Counted from the first letter of the stretch, positions 1-9,296 are shown. The stretch is 64,000 bases of DNA from Pyramidobacter sp. YE332 (GCF_033060595.1 NZ_CP133038.1:2604001-2668000); one strand, 5' to 3'. A program made the numbers and translations. The notes: generated from the letters alone by a model not told the origin.

Positions 1-616
1 CCTTGTAGCCGCCTGTGGAACAGATCACGACCTCTTCCCCGTTCTCCTTCTTCTCAAGACATTCGTCAAATTCACGATAGAGATCGACAACAGACTGGTT
101 GAAGCTCTCCTTGTCCCGAACGTCGATGGCGACCGGACGTATACCTCCCTTTTCGCCCTTTTTCCCCTCTTCGCAGACCAGCTTCTTGATTCTTCCTTTA
201 AAGCAGAGTCTGACCAGTCTTTCGAGAAATACCCGAACACAGAGCGCCGTCAGTTTCGACACCGCCGTTTCCGAGGGAAGCAGAAGGACGTGCAGCCGCT
301 CGAACGCAGCTTCGCCATCCCTCTCAAGGATGCGCCGCAGCCAGCGGTACAGCGTCTGCACTTCCGCCGAAGGGAAACGAAAATCCCGTTTGTCCAGCGC
401 CTTTTTTTCCTCGCCAGACAACGATGAAGAATCCAGTATCTTCATCAAAAGCTCCGTCTTGGGAGACGCCGAACCTCCGATAAGTTCCCTGACGCCTTTC
501 TCAGAAGCGTCGCAAAGGCGTTTCGCCTCCTGCTCCTTTTTTTCCGCACTCAGATTCTTGTCCAGCCAGAATGCAGCGGACATTCCCACCGTGCAAATCA
601 CCGTAACGCGCTTCAT
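1..616 (-). CDS. CARF-domain CRISPR ancillary protein, N-terminal part
   Basis: The frame is open from the ATG at 616 to the left edge, giving 205 residues; the C-terminus lies outside the window. Three features typical of CARF domains are visible: a first strand followed by TVGMSA (residues 9-14), LLLPSET at 111-117, and STGGYK at 200-205 as the TGG-F/Y-K motif. CARF domains bind cyclic oligoadenylates made by type III CRISPR Cas10, and usually switch on an attached effector. The effector domain, if any, is not in view. The gene is divergent from the CARF-RelE gene at 832, and the two share a 215-bp intergenic region, so they probably belong to one CRISPR ancillary locus that continues to the left. 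The CARF assignment rests on motifs only. The exact subfamily is unknown. Confidence 0.7.
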   Translation of the reverse strand, partial: MKRVTVICTVGMSAAFWLDKNLSAEKKEQEAKRLCDASEKGVRELIGGSASPKTELLMKILDSSSLSGEEKKALDKRDFRFPSAEVQTLYRWLRRILERDGEAAFERLHVLLLPSETAVSKLTALCVRVFLERLVRLCFKGRIKKLVCEEGKKGEKGGIRPVAIDVRDKESFNQSVVDLYREFDECLEKKENGEEVVICSTGGYK

Positions 617-765
617 ACGCTGCCCTTCTTCCTCGACGAGCCAGCCGTCCGACGACTGCCCGTTTCATGCCGTCGAAAACTTTTACAGTTACGCCGCTTC
701 AACAGACAAAAGGTTGTTTTTTCGTGATTTTTCAATCTTAAGCAGTTATACCTAATATATGTTAG

Positions 766-771
766 TATAAT
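766..771 (+). promoter_or_regulatory. -10 promoter element of the CARF-RelE gene
   Basis: A perfect TATAAT lies at 766-771, inside an AT-rich stretch between the two divergent CARF genes. I could not find a good -35 at the expected distance. A transcript starting about 7 bases downstream would begin after the ATG at 775, which supports the start at 832 for the downstream gene. Confidence 0.5.
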
Positions 772-831
772 ACTATGCGTCCAAACTTTTCTCAAGAAAA
801 AATTTTCATCGCGTTCGAAAGGATCGTGCTC

Positions 832-1950
832 ATGAGAACAATTTATGTGGTAACCTGCGGCACAAGCATTCTTACTAACGGGGCGTCGGAGACCGATCGG
901 ATTTTTCTGCGCGAAAACGCCAACAAGCTTGAACAGGACTATTCCCCGGAGGAGCGCGACCGGCTTGAAAATATCGCCGCTTCGCGGCGCGAGACTCTGC
1001 TCGGGGAAAGCGACGAAGCCCGGATATGCCGCTGTTCCGCCGAACTGAACGGCTTCCTCAACTACCGCCGCACCAGTCCCGCAGCGCAGAACAGCGCCGG
1101 AGACATGGCGTACTTCGTCTGTACCGACACGTTTCAGGGCAAACTGACCGCTCGAATCCTCGCCGACTGGAGCAGAAAACGCGGAATGGCAGCCGACGTC
1201 GTAAAAGTCGAGGACCTGAATACCGCTTCCGTCGAATCGTTTCACCGCGGCGTCAACAACCTCATCGAATGGTGCCGCACCACGCTGTCTGCAGCCCGGG
1301 AGAGCGGCTCCCGCATCGTTTTCAACCTGATCGGCGGTTTCAAAACGCTGCAGGGATACATGCAGACGCTGGGAATGATCTATGCTGACGAGATCTTCTA
1401 CATTTTTGAATCAGGGCACGAGATCATCACCATCCCCCGTCTGCCGCTCGACATCTCCTCCGCGGCCCAAAAGGCGATCCGCACCCACCTTGCCGTCGTA
1501 CGCCGCATGAATTACCGCGATCTGCCCGCCGCAGAGTGCGCCGGCCTGCCGGAAACCATGCTGACTGTCATGGACGGACAATGTATTCTGTCGGTATGGG
1601 GCAAAGTGATCTTCGACGAGGTCAAGAAAGAACTGTACCAAGAGAAACTGCAGCCGCCAATGATCGATTCGTTCGAGTTCTCCCCCGGGGCGAAAAATGA
1701 CGCCGAAAAGCTCGATCCGCAGCAAAGAAGAAGGCTGAATGACGCCATCGACAACTTCGGCGCCTGTCTGGAAACGGGACAAAATCTGCAAAGACTCGAC
1801 TTCCGCGCACTGAAAGGGAATCCCAAGCCTCCGTCCACGCACGAATTCAACATATGGAGCACGCAAAACGGCTGGCGCGCCTTCTGTCATTACGAACAAG
1901 ACCGTCGAAAATGGGTCATCGACCGCTTCGCCGTCGGCATCGGCCACTGA
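832..1950 (+). CDS. CARF-RelE fusion, Cami1-like CRISPR mRNA interferase
   Basis: The protein has 372 residues. The N-terminal part is a CARF domain: VTCGTS at 7-12, CTDTFQG at 97-103 and NLIGGFK at 165-171 are the ligand-binding motifs. Residues 285-372 resemble the RelE/ParE fold: a helical pair (residues 294-317), then LDFRALKG and HEFNIW strands, then WRAFCHYE and WVIDRF. CARF-RelE proteins of the Cami1 type are ribosome-dependent RNases switched on by cyclic tetra-adenylate during type III CRISPR defence. I chose the ATG at 832 rather than 775 because a conserved CARF strand begins there, AAAGGA precedes it, and the promoter -10 sits at 766-771. It is divergent from a second CARF gene. 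The function is inferred from architecture; catalytic residues were not verified by alignment. Confidence 0.72.
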   Translation: MRTIYVVTCGTSILTNGASETDRIFLRENANKLEQDYSPEERDRLENIAASRRETLLGESDEARICRCSAELNGFLNYRRTSPAAQNSAGDMAYFVCTDTFQGKLTARILADWSRKRGMAADVVKVEDLNTASVESFHRGVNNLIEWCRTTLSAARESGSRIVFNLIGGFKTLQGYMQTLGMIYADEIFYIFESGHEIITIPRLPLDISSAAQKAIRTHLAVVRRMNYRDLPAAECAGLPETMLTVMDGQCILSVWGKVIFDEVKKELYQEKLQPPMIDSFEFSPGAKNDAEKLDPQQRRRLNDAIDNFGACLETGQNLQRLDFRALKGNPKPPSTHEFNIWSTQNGWRAFCHYEQDRRKWVIDRFAVGIGH

Positions 1951-2802
1951 TACAGCGGCCGTGACGGGCGTGGCGCCTGAAAAAGAGTTCCAACGGAAAC
2001 AGCGCTTTCCGCAGGCAAAAGGAATCACTGCCACCAGATTCCCGTCCTCTGCAGCCCCGCTGAGGCAGACAGTTTGAAGCTCAAAATGCGGCAAGGCAAC
2101 GGAGAAGATCCATTTCGAAATATTCAGATATTACGCTTCCCACACGAACGACAAATACACAGAGTGGCTGTTATTTTTTCCTCTCTGTAACAGAGCGATC
2201 GGCAGTTCCATGCCGCCGCAACGAAAACAAAACAACAAACAAAGATAGAGACACGCGTCAATACGATCCGACAGAGTCTTGAATTTTTTACTTTCTCCAG
2301 GGAGCACTCTCCGAAAGAAGCGGGGCATCATATCCTTCAGCTTACAAACCGAAGATAAAACTCCGCTTACGCGGAGATGGACCTCTTTTGCCCGCAGCTT
2401 GAGCCGCTGCGGAGTCCAAACCTTCTTCTACGCGGAGACGAGAGACATCGGGAGGAAAACTGCATCGCGACGTAACGATGATCAGGCACGTTCTTTTGTG
2501 TAAGTCTCCGGAGCCGAAGCTCCGGAGACTTTTTCCGTATCGGAGTTTCCCGGAGGTTGTCCGCTGGCGGGGAACTCTATGCTGCGGCCGACGGTTGGCG
2601 GCGTTCATATAACGGAGGCAGAAGAATCTCTTCGCTCTTTCATGCCGCATGTCCGGTTTTCAGCCGCCTGGAAGCTGGCGATGCCGCGTCGATACAACGT
2701 GCCGTATTTCGCCGCCACGCTGACGACGTTCGGGTTCCGACGAAATATCCGGGAGATGATAAAATAAGGCGTCATCTGTTTTAGAAAAAGGAGACTGAGA
2801 AC
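1951..2802. other. Gene-poor intergenic region with a strong terminator
   Basis: This 850-base stretch holds no reading frame that I can support. Short open frames exist on both strands but none shows a recognisable domain or a good ribosome-binding site. From about 2355 to 2535 there are several GC-rich inverted repeats (for example CTCCGC/GCGGAG near 2360-2377) that end in a strong intrinsic terminator. This could mark a small RNA or the remains of a lost gene. The last 30 bases carry the AAAAAGGAGA ribosome-binding site of the next gene. Confidence 0.4.
2503..2534 (+). terminator. Intrinsic terminator
   Basis: An 11-bp perfect stem (AGTCTCCGGAG with its complement) closes a 6-base loop and is followed by a T run. 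It lies 550 bases after the CARF-RelE gene, so it may end that transcript or an unrecognised small RNA. Confidence 0.8.
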
Positions 2803-4521
2803 ATGTCATTCATGTCGTTGAAAAAGATCGCCGTTCCGGCTCTGGCTTTGCTGCTCGCGGCCGCGGGGACGGCCGGCGCGGAGGTGCCGCGCGGGAAGGT
2901 GCTGGGCGAGCTGATGCAGGTCCTCGACCTGCCGCTGAAGACGGGCAAGACCTTCGGCGACGTGGACGAGACGACGCCTTACGGGCCGGCGCTGCTGTCG
3001 GCGCTTTCGCTGGGGATCCTCTACCCGGCCGACGATTTTTCGCCGGAGATCGCCTGCACGAACGCCGAAGCGCTGATGTTCGCGTTTCAGGCCATGGGAT
3101 TCCGCCACGAGGCGGAAACGGCGGCCTGGGCGCTGCCGCCGGAGGATAAAAGTCTGCCGGCCTACATTTCCGGCTACGTAGCGCTGGCCAAGTCGGTCCG
3201 GCCGGCGGCACCGCGGAGCGTGTTTTCCAAACCGTGGGACAGCATCACCGAGGCGCAGCTGAGCGAAGTTCTGGAATGGGCGGGGCGCTGCCGCGCCAGT
3301 CTGGTCTGGGACCACGAGATCAAACGCCCCGAAGGCGCGCTGCGCATCCATCGCGAAAACGTCGGCCGCCCGCCGCAGGGCTGGCGCGTGCAGCTGGGCA
3401 TCTTCGACACGGAGGCGCAGGCCAGCGCTTTCGCGCGGAAAAAGACGAGCGAAGCCTGTCCGCTGAGCGTGCAGGAAGTCGATTTCAGCTACGGCGTTTT
3501 CACGCCGTTGGTGGCCGACCGCAGCCAGGCCTACGAATGGGCGACTCGCCTCGGCAAGGGATTCAGCGCCGTGATCCTGCCGGAGTCCGGCGACAGCAGC
3601 GCCCTGTTCTGGACGTCTTTCACGCCGGCTGATCCGGCCGACGCCGTGATCGGCATGAACCGCGCCGTCAGTTCCCAAACGCTCGCCAAGCTGTCGGAGA
3701 TCGCCGCCGCCCACAAGGCGCTCGCGGCTGTGAACGGCGGCTATTTCGGCGGCAACGGCCCCATCGGCACGCTGTTCGCCGGCGGACTGCCGGTGACGCT
3801 GCCCTATTACAACCGCTCCATGGCGGCATGGGACAAACGGGGCAAGATGTACTTCGGCGGCGGCGAATTCCGCATGCGCCTGTCGGTCAACGGCGGCCCG
3901 TTTGTGCCCGTGCTGCTCAATTCCAAGGTCGATTATGGCTCCACGGCGATCCTCACGCCCGCGCTGGGCGCGTCCGAGGCCCGCGCCGGCAACAACGGCT
4001 TCGTGGCCCGCGTGCACGACGGACTGGTGCAGGAGGCGGTGCCGGCGCTCCAATTCAGCCGCGACATGGGGCCCGACGAGTGGCTGATCGTCAGCCGCGA
4101 TCCCAGGTTCACGCTGCAGAAAGGCGACCGCGTTGCGCTCGAAACGCAGTGGCGCGAGACTCCGCCCATCGACGTCGCCAGCGCCGTGCAGGCGGGGCCG
4201 CTGCTGTACGCGCCCGGGCACCAGTTCTGGGACGAAATGCTGAGCCTGAGCATCCTCACGCTGCGCCATCCGCGCACGCTGCTTGGCTGGGACGGCAAGC
4301 GCATGGTCTGGATCGTAGTCGACGGCCGCTCGTCGTGGCACAGCCGCGGCCTGTTCCTGAACGAGGCCGAACAGCTCGGTCGTCAGCTGGGACTGACCGC
4401 CCTGCTCAATCTCGACGGCGGCGGCTCGTCGGAAATGTGGTGGGACGGTCACGTCGTCAACGCCGTCAGCGACGGGCGCGAACGCCGCATGCCCTACGGC
4501 CTGATGGTGCTGAAAAAGTAG
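2803..4521 (+). CDS. Secreted phosphodiester glycosidase (NAGPA domain) with SLH- and SPOR-like parts
   Basis: The 572-residue protein begins with a signal peptide (residues 1-26, ending AAAGTAGA). Residues 30-105 look like an S-layer homology segment (FGDVDETTPYGPAL, then LGILYP), which in diderm Synergistota and Negativicutes can anchor proteins to the envelope. Residues 190-260 (GWRVQLGIFDTEAQASAFA) look like a SPOR-type peptidoglycan-binding repeat. Residues 300-570 form a NAGPA phosphodiester glycosidase domain: VNGGYFG, RTLLGWDG, VVDGR and NLDGGGSSEMW. Such enzymes cleave N-acetylglucosamine-1-phosphodiester bonds in cell-wall or capsule polymers. The ATG at 2803 follows an AAGGAGA site at good spacing. 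The gene stands alone. The substrate is unknown. Confidence 0.85.
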   Translation: MSFMSLKKIAVPALALLLAAAGTAGAEVPRGKVLGELMQVLDLPLKTGKTFGDVDETTPYGPALLSALSLGILYPADDFSPEIACTNAEALMFAFQAMGFRHEAETAAWALPPEDKSLPAYISGYVALAKSVRPAAPRSVFSKPWDSITEAQLSEVLEWAGRCRASLVWDHEIKRPEGALRIHRENVGRPPQGWRVQLGIFDTEAQASAFARKKTSEACPLSVQEVDFSYGVFTPLVADRSQAYEWATRLGKGFSAVILPESGDSSALFWTSFTPADPADAVIGMNRAVSSQTLAKLSEIAAAHKALAAVNGGYFGGNGPIGTLFAGGLPVTLPYYNRSMAAWDKRGKMYFGGGEFRMRLSVNGGPFVPVLLNSKVDYGSTAILTPALGASEARAGNNGFVARVHDGLVQEAVPALQFSRDMGPDEWLIVSRDPRFTLQKGDRVALETQWRETPPIDVASAVQAGPLLYAPGHQFWDEMLSLSILTLRHPRTLLGWDGKRMVWIVVDGRSSWHSRGLFLNEAEQLGRQLGLTALLNLDGGGSSEMWWDGHVVNAVSDGRERRMPYGLMVLKK

Positions 4522-4635
4522 CGCCCGGAGAAGCGCGCCGCGCGTAACGGAGATCCGCCAGCGTCTTTCCGGCGAAAACGTCCCGCGCCGGACACGCGAC
4601 GATCTCTTCTTTGTCGTCAATGTCAATAGCCAATA

Positions 4636-6148
4636 AAAAAGTCACCATAACTGCTCATTGAAAAAGTCACCCCATCACACTCTCATCACAGCAAGACACC
4701 TCGAAAGAACTCCCCATCGTGCCGCCATAACAACGTCTACGCGAACGTACATTTATCCCGACATGTGCTATGATATCCCTGCCTTTTGACGACGCCACGC
4801 CGCCATGGGTGGTCCGGAGCGGGCTTGTGCGCTTTCACAAGCCCGCTTTTCCGTTTCTTTGCCGATGCCTCATCGGAGTCGACTCGTTTTTGACTTTCAA
4901 CCTCCTTCATCTCGATCCGTCTGCCCTTGGAAACACCCCAGATCCGCCCGGTCGACGTTTCACGCACCTCAACCGTCGTTTGGGCCATCCCGAGGCAATC
5001 GTCCGCCGCCGGAACGTACCGACGACCTCCGTAGGAGATCATGCCGCCGTGATCCGTCCTGCGAGATTCGCGACGCGCAAAGAGAAAATCCAAATCGACT
5101 TTTCCTTCCGGCTTCACATAAACGTCCTCTCCCTCAGCCGGCGTGACGGCAAACTTCCGATTGTGCCTGGCGATGAGCTTGGGCAAAACCTCGTTGGCCG
5201 CCGTGATATCCGAGACGCCAAGCAGCCTCAGCTCCCCGGCAGCCTGTCCTGCATCGTGTTCCAAAGACGTTCGACACGCCCCTTCGCCTCCGGCGTCAAG
5301 GCAAAGATCTGCCCGATCCCAAGATCCTTCAGCCCCCGTCCGAAACAACTTAACGGCTCCTCCTTCCCCGCCTCATTCCCTTCATTTTCTTCATTCCCTT
5401 CGATCCGATCCTCATCATCCTGCGCCCGTGCCTTTGGAGAGCGGAAAATCGTATGCCGGTCGCTGTAAATCGCCATCGGCAGCCCATACCCCTCGATCCC
5501 CATCCCCAGCGCGGCGACATAGCCCGCCATACATTCGTTCTCAGTGAAACAGGCGCCAGTCACGATCCCCGTCGCATCGTCAATATAAGCGTGCAGCGTC
5601 GCGCGCCCGTTCCCCCTGCCAAACCATTCAAACGACGTGGCGTCAGTCTGCCACAACATCCCCGCGGCCACCTTCCGCGGTCGGGAACGGTGAAGCTTCG
5701 GCCGCCGCCGCGCACTCTTCTTGCTCCTGATCCCCTCGTCCTTCAGAATGCGGACGACACTCGAACGGCTGATCCCGATCCCCTCCCGTTCGTTCAGGCA
5801 TTCCGCAAAGTGAGAGAAGTTGAAATCGTAATAGACCTCCTCATACGCCTTCAGCACCGACTCCCGAACCTCATCTCCGATCCTGCGCCGAGACGTTCTG
5901 CCGCGGTTGCCATGAACAAGCCCTGCCGCCCCTTGAGCGGCGAACCTCTTCTTGATCCTGATGATTTGCCGTTGACAGAGCCCCAGCTTTTCCGCCGCCT
6001 CCCTGTTCGTCATGCGTCCCTCGACAAGCGCTCCGATAATCCTGATACGATCCAGTTCCTTTTGTGACAATGTCATTCGCTCCTGTTTCATGAACGGTAT
6101 TATCTCAGAGTGACATTTTCTTGGAACAGTTATGGGTGACTTTATCAC
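4636..6148. mobile_element. IS1202-type insertion sequence, degenerate
   Basis: The element is about 1.5 kb and carries one transposase gene on the minus strand. Its ends form imperfect terminal inverted repeats of about 35 bp: the left end near 4636-4674 and the complement of the right end near 6110-6148 share AAAGTCACC, ATAACTG, and a GAAAA..GTCAC block. No target duplication could be seen with certainty. The transposase frame is broken, so the copy is likely inactive unless another copy supplies the enzyme. Confidence 0.7.
4737..6076 (-). pseudogene. IS1202/ISNCY-family transposase, frameshifted
   Basis: The N-terminal part (6076 to about 5237) has a helix-turn-helix (REAAEKLGLCQRQIIRIKKR) followed by the DDE integrase core: WQTDATSFEWFG, then YIDDATG and AIYSDRH. 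The C-terminal part continues in another frame from about 5237 to 4737 and ends with the KAHKPAPDHPWR tail common in this family. The two parts fit together if one G is restored in the run at about 5234-5237 (PG-ELRLLGVSD). The ATG at 6076 is preceded by CAGGAG. The shift is either a real inactivating deletion or a sequencing error. A programmed frameshift is less likely because no clear slippery heptamer is present. Confidence 0.8.
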
Positions 6149-6289
6149 TGAGCAACGACACAGATTCCGGCGGATGGTTGAATTCTGAATCGGGTTTTGA
6201 TAAACTGAAAGCAAATATATAAGAGTATATATGGAAGCTTATAGGCTCAGAATGTTCCTTCTCTAAAAATAAAAACAGGAGAAACAGTG

Positions 6290-7584
6290 ATGTACCAATT
6301 CAGAGACCCGATCCATGGTTTTATTGACATTTCCGACGATGAACTGAAAATTATAGATTCCGCTCCTTTTCAGCGTCTCCGAAACATACGCCAGTTGGCG
6401 ACCACGTATTTGGTATATCATGGAGCCGAACATTCCCGTTTTGGACATTCTATCGGCGTGATGCACCTGACTTCGCGAGTTTTCGATTCCGTGACGCGAA
6501 AAGTGCCGAATCTCTTTTCTGACGACGAAGAGGAAAACGCACATAAAACAGCATGGTACCGTCAGTTGCTGCGGCTTATCGGCTTGACCCACGATTTGGG
6601 GCACGCACCCTTTTCTCACGTATCGGAAGAGCTGTTCGAGCCCGGCAAGGAGCATGAGGATTTTACAAAGCTTGTGATCTGTGGGACGGAAATTTCGGGG
6701 TACATCCGCGAGATCGGCGCGAAATTCAAAAAGCAGCACGGTGACCGTTATGATATAACACCGGAACTTGTGTGGATGATCTACGAGGGAAAAGATATTC
6801 TGAACGAAGAATTCATTGTTCCGGATTTCTTTTTTTGAAAAATTTCATGGACGGCGAACTCGATTGTGACAAGATGGATTACCTGCTGCGCGACTCTTTG
6901 TATTGCGGCGTTACGTACGGCACTTACGATCTGGACAGGTTCATATCGACCCTGACGGCGTATAAACAGAATAATCAGCTTCAGCTCGCCATCGAAAGGG
7001 GCGGCGTTCAGGCTCTTGAAGAATTTATACTCGCCAGGTATTTCATGTTTATCCAGGTTTATTTCCATAAGACGCGCCGTTATTTGGACAAGGTTCTTGT
7101 TAAGAGTTTGAAAGCTGTCTTGCCGGGAGGAAAATATCCCGACGACGTTTCAGAATACCTGAGATGGAATGACGCGCGAATACTCGATCTGATTGCGAGA
7201 TCGGAAGATAGCGACGTCGTGCCCTTTAAGAACCGGGGGATCATGACCTGTGTATTTGAATCCAAAACCCATGCCGACCAGGTCGATAAACAGAACACAA
7301 AGCTGATCTTTAATCAGCTAAAAAGGAAGTACGGCGGTCGCGTGCTCTATGACAGCGTCGATAAAGCGGCGCACAGACTAGCGCCGGCACTATTGGCCCC
7401 ACAGGATGACAGCGGTAGGGGAATCATGATCCTTGACGAGGGGACGGGAGATGTCAAAAACATTATGGAGGAGTCCATTATTTGGGAGTCCATTGTAAAA
7501 CCGATCAGCATCAATCGGATCTATGCAGATAAAAATATAGCTGCTGAGGTTAGGAAGGAAATACAAAAGATTCGAAGCGAGTAA
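6290..7584 (+). pseudogene. YwfO-like HD-domain phosphohydrolase with a frameshift at a T7 run
   Basis: The first frame (6290-6838) carries the HD-domain hallmarks FRDPIHGFI, QRLRNIRQLA, EHSRFGHSIG and LTHDLGHAPFSH. The second frame, one base back, carries GELDCDKMDYLLRDS and runs to 7584. The shift falls in seven Ts at 6830-6836, directly before the zero-frame TGA at 6836-6838. Reading one base back joins PDFFF to LKNFMDGELD exactly, so a -1 slip would give a full protein of about 430 residues. Family members hydrolyse phosphate esters such as dNTPs. The next gene, ywgA-like, is also the usual neighbour in Bacillus. AGGAG lies 8 bases before the ATG; a GTG at 6287 is the alternative start. 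It may be broken, or expressed by slippage. Confidence 0.72.
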
Positions 7585-7608
7585 ATAATGTGAAATGGAG
7601 GGGAGCCC

Positions 7609-8103
7609 ATGGTTAACGAAGCGGCTGTCGTAAAAATCATCGACAGGATTTCTTGTAAGAGCGAGAATCCCTGCAAAAAAAAGCTCCAGAAAATCGTATT
7701 CCTTGTTGAAATGAAAGGAATAGATGTCGGCTGTGATTACGGCATTCATTTCTATGGGCCTTACAGTGCGGATCTCGATTTTGCGGTCAGGGAACTGAGC
7801 GATGAAGGTATTTTGAAGATCGACTATACGCCGACAGAGCACCGGATTTCCGTGAGAAAGAGTTCATTTGGCAACGACTATAACGATGAAACCGTTAACG
7901 AAATCGTCGACGAGTTTGCTAAAGAAACGCCCAGCAGGCTTGAACTGATCGCAACGGCGCTTTATGTTTACCTTCAGGTACATAAAAATCCTCAAAAGAT
8001 CTCGGCCGGCGTCAAAAAGATCAAGGGGAGCAAATATTCTGACGAGGAGATTGACGCCGCGATTGAACGGCTGAAATCCACGGGTTATATTACTGCGGCG
8101 TGA
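7609..8103 (+). CDS. YwgA-family protein
   Basis: The protein has 164 residues. It begins with a helical segment (MVNEAAVVKIIDRI), then KKKLQKIVFLVE and YGIHFYGPYSADLDFAVREL, which are the conserved features of YwgA-like and related SocA/Panacea-type proteins (winged-helix-like). The biochemical role is not known. It starts 24 bases after the HD hydrolase stop and is preceded by GGAGGGG, so the two are one transcription unit, as in Bacillus ywfO-ywgA. The proteins may act together. A strong terminator follows. Function cannot be stated beyond the conserved pairing. Confidence 0.7.
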   Translation: MVNEAAVVKIIDRISCKSENPCKKKLQKIVFLVEMKGIDVGCDYGIHFYGPYSADLDFAVRELSDEGILKIDYTPTEHRISVRKSSFGNDYNDETVNEIVDEFAKETPSRLELIATALYVYLQVHKNPQKISAGVKKIKGSKYSDEEIDAAIERLKSTGYITAA

Positions 8104-8117
8104 GAGGAAAAATACGC

Positions 8118-8171
8118 CGTCGGCGCAGTTTCGTTCCGGAGTGGCTGACGAAACCGAGCCGACGTTTTTTT
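8118..8171 (+). terminator. Terminator of the HD hydrolase-ywgA unit
   Basis: A long interrupted stem (CGTCGGC with GCCGACG, plus GTTTCGT with ACGAAAC) is followed by seven Ts at 8165-8171. Confidence 0.75.
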
Positions 8172-8196
8172 GCGCCGGGCGGAAAAAAAGAGGCGC

Positions 8197-8231
8197 TTGA
8201 CAGATCAAAAAATAGAATTAGAATAATTCTA
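8197..8231 (+). promoter_or_regulatory. Fur/PerR-type promoter and operator
   Basis: A consensus -35 TTGACA (8197-8202), a 16-base spacer and a -10 TAGAAT (8219-8224) form a strong promoter. The palindrome TAGAATAATTCTA (8219-8231) overlaps the -10 and resembles the PerR/Fur box type (TTATAATNATTATAA). This suggests that the Fur-family protein encoded 17 bases downstream represses itself. Confidence 0.65.
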
Positions 8232-8247
8232 GAAAAGAGGCGAGGCC

Positions 8248-8625
8248 ATGACAAAATACGCTCGGGGAATTCTCGACATCGTGAACGCTTCGCGCAGCCA
8301 CCTGACGGCGGAACAGATTTTCTGGGAGCTGAAAAAGACGCAGCCGAAGGTCGTTCTGGCGACGGTGTACAACAATCTCAACGCGCTCTGCGCGCAAAAG
8401 CTGATCCGCCGCGTTCACGTCGAGGGGTCGCCAGAGCGTTACGACCGGATCGAGAAGCACGATCATCTGATCTGCCAGAAATGCGGCAAGCTGGCGGACG
8501 TGACGCTGGCCGACCTGACCGGGGGGCTGGAAGAGCAGCTGGGGGAACGTGTCACGTCCTATGACCTCAAAGTCTTTTACGTCTGCCCCGAATGCCGCCG
8601 CAAGGCGGAGGGGACGGCGCCGTAA
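8248..8625 (+). CDS. Fur-family regulator, PerR-like
   Basis: The protein has 125 residues, slightly short for Fur but usual for compact PerR-type proteins. Residues 1-75 form the winged helix ([40 protein letters not shown]). The metal-binding half contains [17 protein letters not shown], and ends with [13 protein letters not shown], so two CXXC pairs can form the structural zinc site. It is followed by rubrerythrin in the same orientation, which is the usual context of the peroxide sensor PerR in anaerobes. An operator-like palindrome overlaps its own promoter. The metal and signal sensed cannot be told from sequence. A Fur (iron) role is the alternative. Confidence 0.85.
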   Translation: MTKYARGILDIVNASRSHLTAEQIFWELKKTQPKVVLATVYNNLNALCAQKLIRRVHVEGSPERYDRIEKHDHLICQKCGKLADVTLADLTGGLEEQLGERVTSYDLKVFYVCPECRRKAEGTAP

Positions 8626-8735
8626 GCGCGTGTGTGGGAAGGCTGGCGGTCCTGCCGGCAGCCAGGGGGAAATTTTCCTCCGTCCGGGGGGACGGAGGAA
8701 GACATGTTTTGAAAAGATCAGGGGGATCATTGGAA

Positions 8736-9278
8736 ATGGCGCAGAACAAGTATGAAGGCACCCAGACGCTCAAGAACCTGCAGGCGGCGTTCGCCGGCGA
8801 ATCGCAGGCGCGCAACAAGTACACCTATTTCGCCTCGGTCGCCAGGAAGGAAGGTTACGAGCAGATCTCGGCGCTGTTCCAGAAGACGGCCGACAACGAG
8901 AAGGAGCACGCCAAGATGTGGTTCAAGGAGCTGGACGGCATCGGCGACACCAAGGCCAATCTGGCCGCGGCCGCCGCGGGGGAGAACTACGAGTGGACCG
9001 ACATGTACGACGGCTTCGCCAAGACCGCGGAGGAAGAGGGGTTCCCCGCGCTGGCCGCCAAGTTCCGCCTTGTCGCCGTCATCGAAAAGCATCACGAGGA
9101 GCGCTACCGCGCCCTGCTCAAGAACGTGGAAAGCGGCGAGGTCTTCCAGAGGGGGGAAGTGAAGATCTGGGAGTGCCGCAACTGCGGCCACATCGTCGTC
9201 GGCGTCAAGGCGCCCGCCGTGTGCCCCGCCTGCGCCCATCCGCAGAGCTACTTCGAGATCCACGCCGAGAACTACTAG
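8736..9278 (+). CDS. rbr: Rubrerythrin
   Basis: The 180-residue protein is a peroxide reductase of anaerobes. The N-terminal ferritin-like four-helix domain shows the diiron ligands in [31 protein letters not shown] and [11 protein letters not shown]. The C-terminal rubredoxin domain has CRNCGH and CPACAHP for a single iron. It reduces hydrogen peroxide with electrons from rubredoxin or NADH, in the cytoplasm. The ATG at 8736 has a GGGGG site 10 bases upstream; a TTG two codons earlier is the alternative start. It lies 110 bases after the Fur-like gene and is probably controlled by it. A strong terminator follows at 9297-9348. Confidence 0.95.
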   Translation: MAQNKYEGTQTLKNLQAAFAGESQARNKYTYFASVARKEGYEQISALFQKTADNEKEHAKMWFKELDGIGDTKANLAAAAAGENYEWTDMYDGFAKTAEEEGFPALAAKFRLVAVIEKHHEERYRALLKNVESGEVFQRGEVKIWECRNCGHIVVGVKAPAVCPACAHPQSYFEIHAENY

Positions 9279-9296
9279 GGAAAAGGCGGAAAAGTG

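Noticed and set aside
775-831. Earlier ATG of the CARF-RelE gene
   Set aside because: It lies only four bases after the -10 element, and the conserved CARF strand begins at the ATG at 832.
2806-4626. Long open frame on the minus strand opposite the phosphodiester glycosidase gene
   Set aside because: It is the high-GC mirror of a real gene with signal peptide and NAGPA motifs; its own product is rich in Arg, Ala and Gln and shows no domain.
6215-6289. tRNA or attachment site beside the IS1202-type element
   Set aside because: No cloverleaf or T-arm sequence could be recognised here or elsewhere in the window.
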